64,000 nt of DNA from assembly GCF_001593605.1 (NCBI RefSeq), contig NZ_CP012836.1, positions 3,042,501 to 3,106,500 on the forward strand, read 5' to 3'. Shown one piece after another: positions 27,510 through 36,531 of this stretch. The DNA is from Algoriphagus sanaruensis. Its GTDB lineage: Bacteria > Bacteroidota > Bacteroidia > Cytophagales > Cyclobacteriaceae. Numbering within the stretch: position 1 is the first letter of the stretch; each line of letters starts with the position of its first letter. Made by a program: the position numbers and the translations under genes. The notes under the pieces are model-generated. The model did not search any database. It was not told the origin of the DNA and saw only the letters and a program-made list of their open reading frames with translations.

Positions 27510-28349
27510 CTAATCCATCCGCTCTCTAACCCAATCGGAAAGAACAGCTAAGGCTTTCTCCTGATCCAAATCGTTTAACAACTCGTGATATCCTCCCGGG
27601 AATATCTTCAGCGTTTTATCCTCAGAAGATATTTTTTCATAAAATTCCCGAGAGCCATTCGGATTCGTTAGTCGATCTGCGTCACCGTGAATAATCAGGA
27701 CTGAAAGTGAAAATTCTCTTGCCTCCCGCTGAATGGTTTGCATCAATTGATAGAGTTCATATCCGGTTCGGGCAGGAATGTTTCCTTGATACACCAATGG
27801 ATCTGTCTGGTATTTTTGGACTTCCTCCTGAATTCTGGAAATCCCTGAAATATCGAGTTTCAACACCTTCAATCTTGGAAATAATCGGTTGATCAATCCT
27901 GAAACTGCAATTAAAATTGGAGAAGTGCCCTCCGCTTCTTTGATCGCAGGACTACTCAAAAGAACTCCTTTCGCTTCTGGGCGGTATTTGATCACGTATC
28001 CCGCCACGAGTCCTCCACCCATGCTATGACCAAAAAGGAATACCGGTTTTCCAGGAAGGTAGTTTTGTACCTTCCCAAAAAGCGCATGCAGGTCTTTGAG
28101 ATAATCCTCAGCCGTATCCATATAGGCTGTAGGACCTTTTGGTGCTGATTTGCCATGACCGCGACCATCAAAGGTAAATACGGCTATTCCCAAGGAAGTC
28201 ATTTGCTTAACGAATCCCTCATACCTCCCACTATGCTCTCCAAGTCCATGAACCAATAATAAGCCGGCTTTTGAAGATTCTGGGATCCAAGCTTGGAGGT
28301 AAAGATTCAGCCCGTCATGGGAAGTATAGGAAGTTTCAAAGTGATTCAT
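27510..28349 (-). CDS. Alpha/beta hydrolase, monoacylglycerol lipase/lysophospholipase type
   Basis: 279 residues of the Hydrolase_4 group. Oxyanion motif VHGLGEHSGRY (residues 34-43), nucleophile S109 in FGHSMGGG, acid Asp in IIHGDADRLTNP and His in GGYHELLND. DGRGHGKS is typical of monoacylglycerol lipases. No signal peptide, so it acts in the cytoplasm or at the inner membrane face. It likely hydrolyses monoacylglycerols or lysophospholipids; the exact substrate is unknown. Confidence 0.9.
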   Translation of the reverse strand: MNHFETSYTSHDGLNLYLQAWIPESSKAGLLLVHGLGEHSGRYEGFVKQMTSLGIAVFTFDGRGHGKSAPKGPTAYMDTAEDYLKDLHALFGKVQNYLPGKPVFLFGHSMGGGLVAGYVIKYRPEAKGVLLSSPAIKEAEGTSPILIAVSGLINRLFPRLKVLKLDISGISRIQEEVQKYQTDPLVYQGNIPARTGYELYQLMQTIQREAREFSLSVLIIHGDADRLTNPNGSREFYEKISSEDKTLKIFPGGYHELLNDLDQEKALAVLSDWVRERMD

Positions 28350-28661
28350 AGCTTTAAATTGAAGAAATCAAGTTAATCGGAATTTCGAAATTCTCGCCAC
28401 GAATGTCTGTTCCTTGATTAAAACCCATAGGCACATAGCTTTTGACTTCGGAAACGAGACAGACTATCTCTATTTTCTAAGATTCTTAGATTTTGGCTTA
28501 AATCATAGTTCAAATAGATTCAAGGCTTTTTTTGGACATAACCTGATTACTTATGGTTACTATTTGGCTATGTGGTTTCTTTTTTGATACACCAATATTT
28601 AATGGTAGAATCTTAAAAACTATCTCCACTTGATACATCTTTAATTTCCCTACTTTTGATC
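28350..28661. other. Divergent intergenic region
   Basis: 312 bases, AT-rich, between divergent genes. Apart from the promoter-like site just before 28662, I see no repeat, RNA gene or strong hairpin. Confidence 0.5.
28630..28658 (+). promoter_or_regulatory. Possible promoter giving a near-leaderless DUF3820 mRNA
   Basis: TTG at 28630-28632, 18 bases, then TACTTTTG at 28651-28658, a full match to TAnnTTTG with a spacer one base short. It ends only three bases before the ATG at 28662, so the transcript would be nearly leaderless if the site is used. Confidence 0.35.
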
Positions 28662-28889
28662 ATGGATAAGCAAATTCTGATAGACCTCGTGACCCAAAGA
28701 ATGCCTTTTGGCAAATACAAGGGAAGGCTTCTTTGCGATATTCCAGAAGAATACCTCGTTTGGATGAAAGGAAAAGGATTCCCGGAAGGAAAATTAGGTA
28801 TGTGGCTTCACACCCTTTATGAAATCAGATTGAATGGCTTGGAGGGAATTCTAGCTGATCTTAAGCGAAACTATGGGTCACTAACGTAA
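28662..28889 (+). CDS. DUF3820 family protein
   Basis: 75 residues from the ATG at 28662 (MDKQILIDLVTQRMPFGKYKG); an in-frame TTG two codons earlier is less likely. The motif MPFGKYKGRLLCDIPEEYLVWMKGKGFPEGKLG is the DUF3820 core, a small domain also called a putative quorum-sensing-regulated virulence factor and related to exonuclease-associated domains. The biochemical role is unknown. Confidence 0.87.
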   Translation: MDKQILIDLVTQRMPFGKYKGRLLCDIPEEYLVWMKGKGFPEGKLGMWLHTLYEIRLNGLEGILADLKRNYGSLT

Positions 28890-28944
28890 AAAATTGAATG
28901 TCATTCGCTCAAATTGAACCGGTCTCCATTTTATTTCTCAATGC

Positions 28945-31194
28945 TTACCTGATTCGCATCAATTTCCATCCATCAATTTCGACCAACAATTCCCACTGCT
29001 TTCCGGCATCAAGCTCTGGCATGTTCTTTTTAGCCTTTGCAAGCCAAATCCCAGATTGATTGGTGGATTTTTGAATCCATTCCGGATTTTGCTTGAGATT
29101 GATCAGGTAAGACTTCCATTCTTCGGTCGATTCAAACTGGGTTTCACGATTTAAGCTTTCATCCCCATCATAAATAGAAATAATCGCTAAATCCGTTTGA
29201 AAATCAATGGAAGGCAAGCGCTTGTCATAAATCATGATTCGCTCTCCTGGCTTCGCATTTGAATTTATCCATTCAGCCACTCTTCGGGTATCATTAGTCA
29301 AGCCTGGATTTTGGGAGAAGAAGTAGGTTGACATTGCCAATAAACCCATTGAAAAGGCAAAGGCTGAAAGGAATGGCCGATCTTTTCCTCGGATTCCGGA
29401 TAAAAATAGGGTCACCAAAAAGGTCAAAGTCAACACCCAGATAAACCAAAACTTGGCATTGAGTACCAATCGATCTTCTACAAGTGGTGCTACCAAAAAG
29501 GCGGCAAGAAGTAGAACATGAAGCCCAAATTGGGCCTTTTCCCAAGTTCGCTGTTGTTTTTCAGTCAAATTTTCCCAAGCCAAAACTGCTCCTATCACCA
29601 ATCCAGCTACAACGGGAAGGATGTAAAGAATGAGTTTTGACGAACTAAGAGAAAAGAACAACACTGGAATCAGCACCCAAACCCAAGCGATTGCCAATGG
29701 AGAAGCAGGTAATTTCCATGCGTTCTTCCATTCTTTCACCAACAAAATAAACCATGGAAAAGCTGCAACTAGGAGAATTGCCCAGTAGTACCAAAATGGC
29801 TGACTCCGGCTAAATGTATCCGTGGCGAATCGCTCAATGGTATGCCGAAAAACAAAATAATCCAGGAACTGGGCGTCTTCTTTCCAAAGGAATACAAACC
29901 AGCTTAAGCCAATTCCCAACATCAAAATCAGTCCTACTCCCCAAGACCAGGTGAAAGAAAATCTTCGCTTATTCCGAATTCGATCCACCAAATCAACCAC
30001 AACAGGAACGATCCAAACCACAGGTCCTTTGGTCAAAAATCCGAATCCATAAGCCAAAAAGCTTAGTACCTGTGCCCAGCCTTGGGAGGTTTTTCGATAG
30101 AGAAGTGAAAAATACAATCCCGACAATACGAAAGTCGTCAAATACACATCGGTGGTTAATGCTCGGGTCCCAATCAATAAAATAGGCATGGAAGCATACA
30201 GCATGGAGGAAAGAAATGCTTTGCGCTCGTCTCCTATTAACAGCAGGGCGATTCGATAAACCAAAAATACTTGAAGCAGTGCTGCCAATTGAAGAAAAAA
30301 CCTTGCTGCGAAAGGACTTACTCCCAGCCATTGATAGGCCATGGCAGTAATCCAATAAGTGACTGGTGGCTTATGATAATGGTGAATTCCCATCAATCGG
30401 GGATGCATCCAATCTCCCGTCTCCAACATTTCCTTTCCAATCTCGGCATAACGGGCTTCACTCGATTCGGTTACCGACCATGCTCCCAAATTGAAATAAA
30501 GAACCAAGGCCATCACGGAAAGTAAAATCGGCAATCGATATTTTCCTAAACGATCGAGAAGGAACTGCTGCATTTGTTTGCGGTGAGTTTGCAACCATAG
30601 GTTACGCCCATACACCACTAATCCAAAAGCCTGACCTATAAATAAGACTGCATCTTTTCGAATGATCGCATAGCTCGCAATCATTAAGGCCCCAAAAATG
30701 GAAATCCACCAAAAGGACAAAGGAAAGAAAGATTCCTTTTTACGCTCTGAAGAATACCATTGAATTAAAAATCGGGAGGTAAATACCGCTTGACCAAGAG
30801 TGCCCCAAGTCAATAAAAATCCACTCATCTGATCGGCTCGGAGCATGGACATCAAATCCGGACCGTGAAAGACAAATAGGTAAATAAAAAACGTGGGCGG
30901 AAGGAGCCAGAAAACTCCTTGAAGCCATTTTGGAAATTGAGACCAGGCTCCTTGAAGCTGAAGATTTCGGATATACACCAAATACCCCAAAAGCTGTCCT
31001 CCTACAATGACCAAGTCATTTCTAAAAGTCCCATAGACCATCAAAAGAAATGAAGCAAATAAGCTGAGTTGCCAAAAAATAACCGGATTTTCTACTTTCC
31101 CCGACTTTTCACTTTTAATCAATTGGATCAAAAACCGGGCAGAGAACATGCCTTGCGCCAAAAAACCCAGACCTAAAAGTAGATTTTCGTTCAT
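28945..31194 (-). CDS. Fusion: two LAB_N domains plus ArnT-like GT-C glycosyltransferase
   Basis: I chose the ATG at 31194, which overlaps the upstream GT2 stop by ATGA; the frame is open further upstream inside the GT2 gene. The first part (about residues 1-190) holds two tandem LAB_N modules (FLAQGMFSARFLIQLIKSE and LGQAVFTSRFLIQWYSSE, each ending near GYLVYIRNLQLQ / GLVVYGRNLWLQ). From about residue 200 a GT39/ArnT-like GT-C enzyme follows, with the catalytic-loop motif ESSEARYAEIGKEML, then HYHKPPVTYWITA and about ten membrane helices, then a soluble C-terminal domain. It would move a sugar from an undecaprenyl-phosphate donor made by the coupled GT2 onto lipid A or another periplasmic acceptor (inference). 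Confidence 0.88.
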   Translation of the reverse strand: MNENLLLGLGFLAQGMFSARFLIQLIKSEKSGKVENPVIFWQLSLFASFLLMVYGTFRNDLVIVGGQLLGYLVYIRNLQLQGAWSQFPKWLQGVFWLLPPTFFIYLFVFHGPDLMSMLRADQMSGFLLTWGTLGQAVFTSRFLIQWYSSERKKESFFPLSFWWISIFGALMIASYAIIRKDAVLFIGQAFGLVVYGRNLWLQTHRKQMQQFLLDRLGKYRLPILLSVMALVLYFNLGAWSVTESSEARYAEIGKEMLETGDWMHPRLMGIHHYHKPPVTYWITAMAYQWLGVSPFAARFFLQLAALLQVFLVYRIALLLIGDERKAFLSSMLYASMPILLIGTRALTTDVYLTTFVLSGLYFSLLYRKTSQGWAQVLSFLAYGFGFLTKGPVVWIVPVVVDLVDRIRNKRRFSFTWSWGVGLILMLGIGLSWFVFLWKEDAQFLDYFVFRHTIERFATDTFSRSQPFWYYWAILLVAAFPWFILLVKEWKNAWKLPASPLAIAWVWVLIPVLFFSLSSSKLILYILPVVAGLVIGAVLAWENLTEKQQRTWEKAQFGLHVLLLAAFLVAPLVEDRLVLNAKFWFIWVLTLTFLVTLFLSGIRGKDRPFLSAFAFSMGLLAMSTYFFSQNPGLTNDTRRVAEWINSNAKPGERIMIYDKRLPSIDFQTDLAIISIYDGDESLNRETQFESTEEWKSYLINLKQNPEWIQKSTNQSGIWLAKAKKNMPELDAGKQWELLVEIDGWKLMRIR

Positions 31195-31925
31195 TTCCCG
31201 AGGTTGGAATTCAAATTCGATGCGTTTTTGATGCGATATTGAATCATTCTGGATGCCATCCATCGAACGGCTAAGGTATCGGCAATTGGACCCCAAAACC
31301 GATTTCGAAAGCTAAACTTACTGTAACCTGTGACTCTTGGAAAATGCTGAATTGGAACTTCAATTAAGCTTCCTCCAGTGATTTTAACCAATGCAGGAAT
31401 AAAACGATGCATTCCCTTGAAGAAAGGTAAGCTCTTCGCCACCTCTGTTCGCATCAATTTAAGCGGACAACCCGAATCCCGAACTCCATCCTTCAGCAAC
31501 CAATTACGAAATCCATTGGCAAATGAAGAGGTTAATTTCTTGGTAAGATTATCCTTTCTGCCCATTCGGTATCCAGTTACCAAATCATGGCTATGCATGT
31601 GATTTTCCAACTTCAAAAAATCTTCAGGATTGGTTTGCAAATCAGCATCCATATATCCTACCCAAGTGGAATTGGAGTGATCGATTCCTGCTTTCAGAGC
31701 TGTGCTTAATCCTCTATTTTCGCTTAGGGCTAAAAAACGAAAAGCAGCATGCTGCATACAAAGCGCCTTGATTTTGGAAAGACTGGAATCTGTACTTCCA
31801 TCATCTACCAAAAGCACCTCTACGTTTAATTTGGTTTTTGAAAAGTAGGTTTCGAATGCGGAAGGCAGTCGATCGATTCCCTCTTCCTCGTTAAACACAG
31901 GAATAATAATTACCAAATCAGCCAT
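31191..31925 (-). CDS. GT2 glycosyltransferase, ArnC/dolichol-phosphate-sugar synthase-like
   Basis: I chose the ATG at 31925 (MADLVIIIPVFNEEEGIDRL). Family 2 features: VDDGSTD, then YMDADLQTNPEDF (DxD-like metal site with the DLQ of polyprenyl-phosphate sugar synthases). A basic C-terminal part (GYSKFSFRNRFWGPIADTLAVRW) matches DPM1/ArnC-like enzymes without the two C-terminal membrane helices. It probably charges undecaprenyl phosphate with a sugar at the inner face of the membrane, feeding the coupled ArnT-like fusion. Confidence 0.9.
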   Translation of the reverse strand: MADLVIIIPVFNEEEGIDRLPSAFETYFSKTKLNVEVLLVDDGSTDSSLSKIKALCMQHAAFRFLALSENRGLSTALKAGIDHSNSTWVGYMDADLQTNPEDFLKLENHMHSHDLVTGYRMGRKDNLTKKLTSSFANGFRNWLLKDGVRDSGCPLKLMRTEVAKSLPFFKGMHRFIPALVKITGGSLIEVPIQHFPRVTGYSKFSFRNRFWGPIADTLAVRWMASRMIQYRIKNASNLNSNLGK

Positions 31926-32155
31926 AATGCAGGAATAAGAGGGCAAATTTTGTATTTATATCTTAGGATTACCAGATATGAGGCTTAAATTTTTCTTAAG
32001 TGGGAGATGAATTTGAGTTTTGGTAAAAATGGTAAATGGAATAAGAGACTTTTGGAAGTTTTGAAAAAGGACTTTTTCAGGGTCTAATTGGTAGAGGTAA
32101 ATCTGGTAATTCCGGTTAAAAAATATGAAGGGTTAATCCCACCGTAATGGAATGG
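31926..32155. other. Intergenic stretch before repeat array 1
   Basis: 230 bases without a gene or clear motif. It is AT-rich and includes the promoter region of the minus-strand GT2 gene. Confidence 0.5.
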
Positions 32156-33280
32156 AAGGTTTGTTCATATTTTAAAGAAATGGTTTCTCCACTATTTACC
32201 TGTCAGAGGAACTTTTTAGCCTTTTTTCTCTGGTACTTTTTTCCCCGAAAAAATCGGGGCAGGCTTTGATAAAAAAGTACCCAAAAAATCAAGATTCAAA
32301 AAAGCTCCCACCGCACAAGGCAGGTCGCTGGCCCGCTTTTGAATCTTCCCCACGCGCCTAAATAATTAACGAAAAAGCTCAATTGAATTAAAATCTGATG
32401 TTTTCCTAAATTCTTCATGCACCTTCCCTACAGCCTGGCCCAAGTCTAAAAACCGCCTGTCTTCAAGAGCCACATCCTTCACAATTTGAATTTCAATAGC
32501 ATTAATCCCTGATGATCGCTCTCTTTTTTGGGCACAACGTTACCCGATAATTGATTCTAACAATAACCCCATCGGGGTCATATTTGGGTAGCCCAGCGTT
32601 TCAACGCTGGGTCACAGAAAAATGCAATATGATAGGCGCTGGGATAATATTTCAATTTGAAAACCAAATCTCAATCCCAGCGCAATGGAAAAGATGGGTT
32701 GATTATAAATTTTTATTCAGGCCATTATAAAGATCAACCCGTCAATGGAACTTCCATCGTTCCCTCTCTTTGGTACTTTTTTCTTGATAAAAAAGTACCC
32801 AAAAAATCAAGATTCAAAAATGCTCCTACCGCACAAGGCCGGACGCTGGCCCGCTTTTGAATCTTCCCCACGCGCCCAAATAATTAACGAAGGTGCTCAA
32901 TGTAATTAATTCTGATGTTTCTCTGAATTCTTAACGCCTCTCCCCAGCCTCCAAAAATCGCCTGTCTTCTAGGGCCACATCCTTCACGATTTAAATTACA
33001 ATAGCTTTAATCTCTGATGATCGCTCTGTTTTTTTGATCACAACATTACGCGATAATTGATTCTAACAATGACCCCATCGGGGTCATATTTGGGTAGCCC
33101 AGCGTTTCAACGCTGGGTCACAAAAAAATGCAATATGATAGGCGCTGGGCTAATTATTTAATTTGGAAAAAAGAGTCAATCCCAGCGCAATAGAAAATAA
33201 TCTATTTCCAAATTCAAGGTTCAAAAAATGTGAATTGCAAATCCGAATACAATACCTAAACCCTGGAATTGTCGAGGAGG
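32156..33280 (+). repeat. Compound hairpin repeat array 1
   Basis: About 1.1 kb of non-coding repeats. Module S (32231-32357 and 32771-32873): GGTACTTTTTT/AAAAAAGTACC hairpin, then AAGATTCAAAA...TTTTGAATCTT around a GC-rich loop; the first copy has an extra CCCCGA/TCGGGG hairpin in its loop. Module T (about 32455-32565 and 32958-33069): starts CCTGTCTTC, ends TTGATTCTAACAATGA. Module H (32566-32690 and 33070-33195): GACCCC-ATC-GGGGTC, CCCAGCGTT-TC-AACGCTGGG and GCGCTGGG...CCCAGCGC. The H-to-H period is 504 bases. A decayed E module (ATTGCAAATCCGA) follows at about 33230-33275. The short open frame at 32657-32860 lies in the repeat and is not a gene. Confidence 0.85.
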
Positions 33281-33333
33281 GAAAGGATCAAAAAAACCGA
33301 TGTATTTCCATCTCTAAAACTTCGACATCGAAC

Positions 33334-34059
33334 TTATAAGATACTTTTCAAAAAATTTCGAGCTCGATCCAAATCCTCCTGAGTATCGATCGCTATAGCT
33401 TGATGGGTGGTTTCTACCATCTTGATTTTAACTCCACGTTCAATCAGACGGAGTTGCTCCAACATTTCTACCTCCTCCAAATAACCCTTCGGCCAGGTGG
33501 TAAATTCAGCCAGCAATTCCCTCGTATAGGCATAAACTCCAATATGTTTCCAATAGAACACATCACGGGCTTTTTCCCGATTAAATGGAATCGGTGAGCG
33601 TGAAAAATAAATGGCATTGGAATGTTCATCCACAACCACCTTGACTGCATTCGGATTATAGGATTCATCCTCAGAAATACGGCACATCAAACTAGCCATT
33701 TTAACCTTTGGACGATCAAAGGCTCTTACTAATTCGGAAAGAGAATGAGGATCTTGAAACGGCTCGTCTCCCTGCACATTAACAATCAAATCCGCATCGA
33801 CTACTTCCAAGGCTTCAGCTATTCTATCCGAACCGCTTTGATGGTTTTTAGCGCTAAAATAAACCTTGCCTCCCAAATCTAGGATTTGTTCCCGAATCAA
33901 CTCATGGTCCGTGACCACCCAAACTTCATCAAAAACACCTGTGGCTAAAGTGCTGATATAGGTTCGCTGAATAACCGAAATCCCTCCCAGGTCCTGAACC
34001 AATTTGGCAGGAAGTCGAGTCGAGGCATAACGAGCAGGAATCAGGGCGGCGGTTTTCAT
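33334..34059 (-). CDS. kdsB: 3-deoxy-manno-octulosonate cytidylyltransferase
   Basis: Activates Kdo as CMP-Kdo for lipopolysaccharide core or capsule linker synthesis in the cytoplasm. The start MKTAALIPARYASTRLPAKLVQDLGG holds the nucleotide-binding RxxSxRLPxK; NVQGDEPFQDP is the metal/CTP site; YFSRSPIPFNRE and HIGVYAYTRELL are further KdsB blocks, and QLRLIERGVKI closes the domain. The length of 241 is normal. It lies 8 bases behind the wzc gene, so it is part of the wza-wzc-kdsB operon. Confidence 0.95.
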   Translation of the reverse strand: MKTAALIPARYASTRLPAKLVQDLGGISVIQRTYISTLATGVFDEVWVVTDHELIREQILDLGGKVYFSAKNHQSGSDRIAEALEVVDADLIVNVQGDEPFQDPHSLSELVRAFDRPKVKMASLMCRISEDESYNPNAVKVVVDEHSNAIYFSRSPIPFNREKARDVFYWKHIGVYAYTRELLAEFTTWPKGYLEEVEMLEQLRLIERGVKIKMVETTHQAIAIDTQEDLDRARNFLKSIL

Positions 34060-34067
34060 GAATTGAT

Positions 34068-36530
34068 TTATCGGGTTCTAAACAATTTTCGAATTGATTT
34101 GATCAAATCAAATTTCTGCGACTTCTTGATTTTCTTCTTTTTTTGCTCGAGGTCGTCCCCGTAATAATTGTACATGTACTTATTATTCTGGGAGTACAAA
34201 TAGGTATTGCCATAGCCGTAATTGTAACCTTCATAGTGGTATCCGGAATTGATAATTCCATTGAATACCCCATAGACATTTCTAACCTGCTTGTTATTAA
34301 ACAAGTCATTAATCATGACTAAGTGATCCTTGATGGTATAATTCTGGCGGACTACATACAGGTTAATATCAAAGAGTCGCATCAAATCAATCGTTTCTGA
34401 TACCAAGCCCATTGGAGGAGTATCGAAAATCACGATATCAAAATGATCCTCCAGATACTTTAGAAACTCCAATAATTTGGGAGTTTGAAGCAATTCAGCA
34501 GGGTTAGGAGGAATCACACCAGAAGGCACAAAAAACAAGTTTTCATGCTGGGAAGGAATTACAATTTCTTCTGCTGAGATTTTCCCGATCAAATAAGTAG
34601 AAAGTCCAACTTTCTCCGTGTGGTTAAAATAAGAAGCCAATTTTGGACGTCTCAAATCCGCTCCGACGACCACCGTTTTTTTCGAGCCCAAAGCCATCGC
34701 CGAGGCTAGATTGAGGGAAGTAAACGTTTTTCCTTCCCCAGAAACTGAAGAGGTAACCAGGATTTTTTTGGTGTTTTTACCAGAGGCGAGGTAAGTAAGC
34801 GCTGATCTGAGCGATCTAAAAGATTCAGCTACAGCAGATTTGGGATGCTCCAAAACCACTTTGTTGGTGTCTTTGCTGCTGTATCCAATGACCCCCAATT
34901 GTGGAATCATGAAATGTTTTTTCAAGTCTCGTTGGTCCTTGATACTATCATCAAAAATATCTCTAAGAACCACAAAGCCAAAAGGTAACAAGAAGCCGAG
35001 AGCTATTGCCAATCCATAATTTTGAAGTTTGAGGGGGAATACTAAAGTTCCTTTTTTAGCTAAATCCAAAATGGCATTATCCGAAACGTTAGCTGCTCTA
35101 GCGATACCTGCCTCTGCCCGCTTCTCCAGCAAATAGGTGTATAAAGATTCCCGAAGCTTAAACTCTCTGAAAATAGCAGTGTACTTCGACTCAGACTCTG
35201 GCAAGGTGGCAAATTCGGCATCATATCCTCCAATCTCCCGAAGAATTTGCTGTTTTTGTTTTTGGGTATTGTCAATGAGATTTACAACGTTTTCAAACAA
35301 GGCATCTTGTACCTTATCCATCTGAACATCAATTTTGGTCACCTCTGGATGGTTTTCATTCACGGTTGCCAACAATTTTCTCCGATCCTGAGAAAGTGTA
35401 ACCAATGTTTGAATTAATCCATTGAGCAAAGGATCTGGAACACCAATCACAGAAGGCGCAATCACATCCGAATAATCTCGGGTCTTACGCTCCATGTAAG
35501 CCTTGATTTCTTCGAAATATTGTAATTGGTAATCCAACTCTGCACTTCGGTCATCCAAGGAATTCATTTTCCCCAAAATATTGGAAAACTCTGCAGAAAC
35601 ATCGAGCATCTTGTTTTCCACCTTAAATCGCTGCAGTTCCTGTTCCTTTTCTCGTAGTGAATCTTCCAAAAAACCGAGCTGCTCTTCGATAAAGGAAATG
35701 GTATTTTCTTGAATCTTATTTTTCTCATTCAAGTCATACTCTATGTACGTCTGCATCAAGGCATTGATGTAATCTCTACCTTTTTCTACCACTTTAGTGG
35801 TAGTGGTCAATTTTAAAACCGAAGAATATTCATTGGCCATGCTGACCTGAACAGATTTAGCCAACTTTTCCTCCAAAACTGTAGGATTGACCAGCTTAAA
35901 CAAAATCACATCACCCGTTCTCCCGGGATTAGTCAAAAAGACGGTGAATTTAGATCGTGCAGTTTCAATCTCTTGACCGAAGTTGTAGGTCTTATTTAAA
36001 ATAGATTCATCACTCGATGCCTGAGCAGAATTGACATCCAAAATGCTCAAATCAGCTTGAGTTAATCTAAAATTTTCTTCCGAAAGAATTTCGAGTTCTA
36101 CCGGAGTGTCTGTCACCTGGAGGTGATTCCAGTCTACCTCGAATCGAATGGGAGATCGATCATACAATTCAATATCCTTGATGTTGGTCTTGGCATAATA
36201 CTCGACATCAAAGTGAAGTTTTTTTAATGCCTCCCTAGCCATGTTTTTCGAACGGAGGCGAAGGATGTCATTCTCTAGATTAATACCGGAATTAAAAATA
36301 TTGGAACGGTCCAGGATCCGAGCTTCTGGAGAACTATTGGTCTTAATCACCAAAGACCCATTCACCTCATACTCGTCTACGGTATATCTGTGAAATAGAA
36401 ACGTGGCTGTAACAAAAAGAAAAATAAACAACACATACCACGGCCAATATCGAATGTACTTGGCAACGACGTACCGTATTTCGAGCGCTTTTTCTTCGTT
36501 ATCTAGCTGACTTAAATCCAGCTTCTCCAT
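34068..36530 (-). CDS. wzc: Wzc-like polysaccharide co-polymerase / tyrosine autokinase
   Basis: Inner-membrane protein controlling chain length and export of a capsule or exopolysaccharide. TM1 at about residues 30-50, periplasmic Wzz/coiled-coil region (about 50-490, with long charged helices at 265-300), TM2 at about 495-515. The cytoplasmic BY-kinase has Walker A SSVSGEGKT (near 595), Walker A' VGADLRRP (near 618) and Walker B VIFDTPPMG (near 700). A tyrosine-rich tail (YHYEGYNYGYGNTYLYS, then KYMYNYYGDD, near 755-790) is the autophosphorylation cluster. The Wza gene is directly upstream (stop and start one base apart). Confidence 0.93.
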   Translation of the reverse strand: MEKLDLSQLDNEEKALEIRYVVAKYIRYWPWYVLFIFLFVTATFLFHRYTVDEYEVNGSLVIKTNSSPEARILDRSNIFNSGINLENDILRLRSKNMAREALKKLHFDVEYYAKTNIKDIELYDRSPIRFEVDWNHLQVTDTPVELEILSEENFRLTQADLSILDVNSAQASSDESILNKTYNFGQEIETARSKFTVFLTNPGRTGDVILFKLVNPTVLEEKLAKSVQVSMANEYSSVLKLTTTTKVVEKGRDYINALMQTYIEYDLNEKNKIQENTISFIEEQLGFLEDSLREKEQELQRFKVENKMLDVSAEFSNILGKMNSLDDRSAELDYQLQYFEEIKAYMERKTRDYSDVIAPSVIGVPDPLLNGLIQTLVTLSQDRRKLLATVNENHPEVTKIDVQMDKVQDALFENVVNLIDNTQKQKQQILREIGGYDAEFATLPESESKYTAIFREFKLRESLYTYLLEKRAEAGIARAANVSDNAILDLAKKGTLVFPLKLQNYGLAIALGFLLPFGFVVLRDIFDDSIKDQRDLKKHFMIPQLGVIGYSSKDTNKVVLEHPKSAVAESFRSLRSALTYLASGKNTKKILVTSSVSGEGKTFTSLNLASAMALGSKKTVVVGADLRRPKLASYFNHTEKVGLSTYLIGKISAEEIVIPSQHENLFFVPSGVIPPNPAELLQTPKLLEFLKYLEDHFDIVIFDTPPMGLVSETIDLMRLFDINLYVVRQNYTIKDHLVMINDLFNNKQVRNVYGVFNGIINSGYHYEGYNYGYGNTYLYSQNNKYMYNYYGDDLEQKKKKIKKSQKFDLIKSIRKLFRTR

Positions 36531-36531
36531 A

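Noticed and set aside
31195..31296. Upstream extension of the LAB_N fusion
   Set aside because: It would lie inside the GT2 gene; the ATGA overlap at 31194 is the natural start.
32657..32860. Short open frame in array 1 reading FLDKKVPKKSRFKNAPTAQG
   Set aside because: It is a reading of the S hairpin module, repeated at 42.8 and 43.3 kb with frame breaks, so it is not a protein gene.
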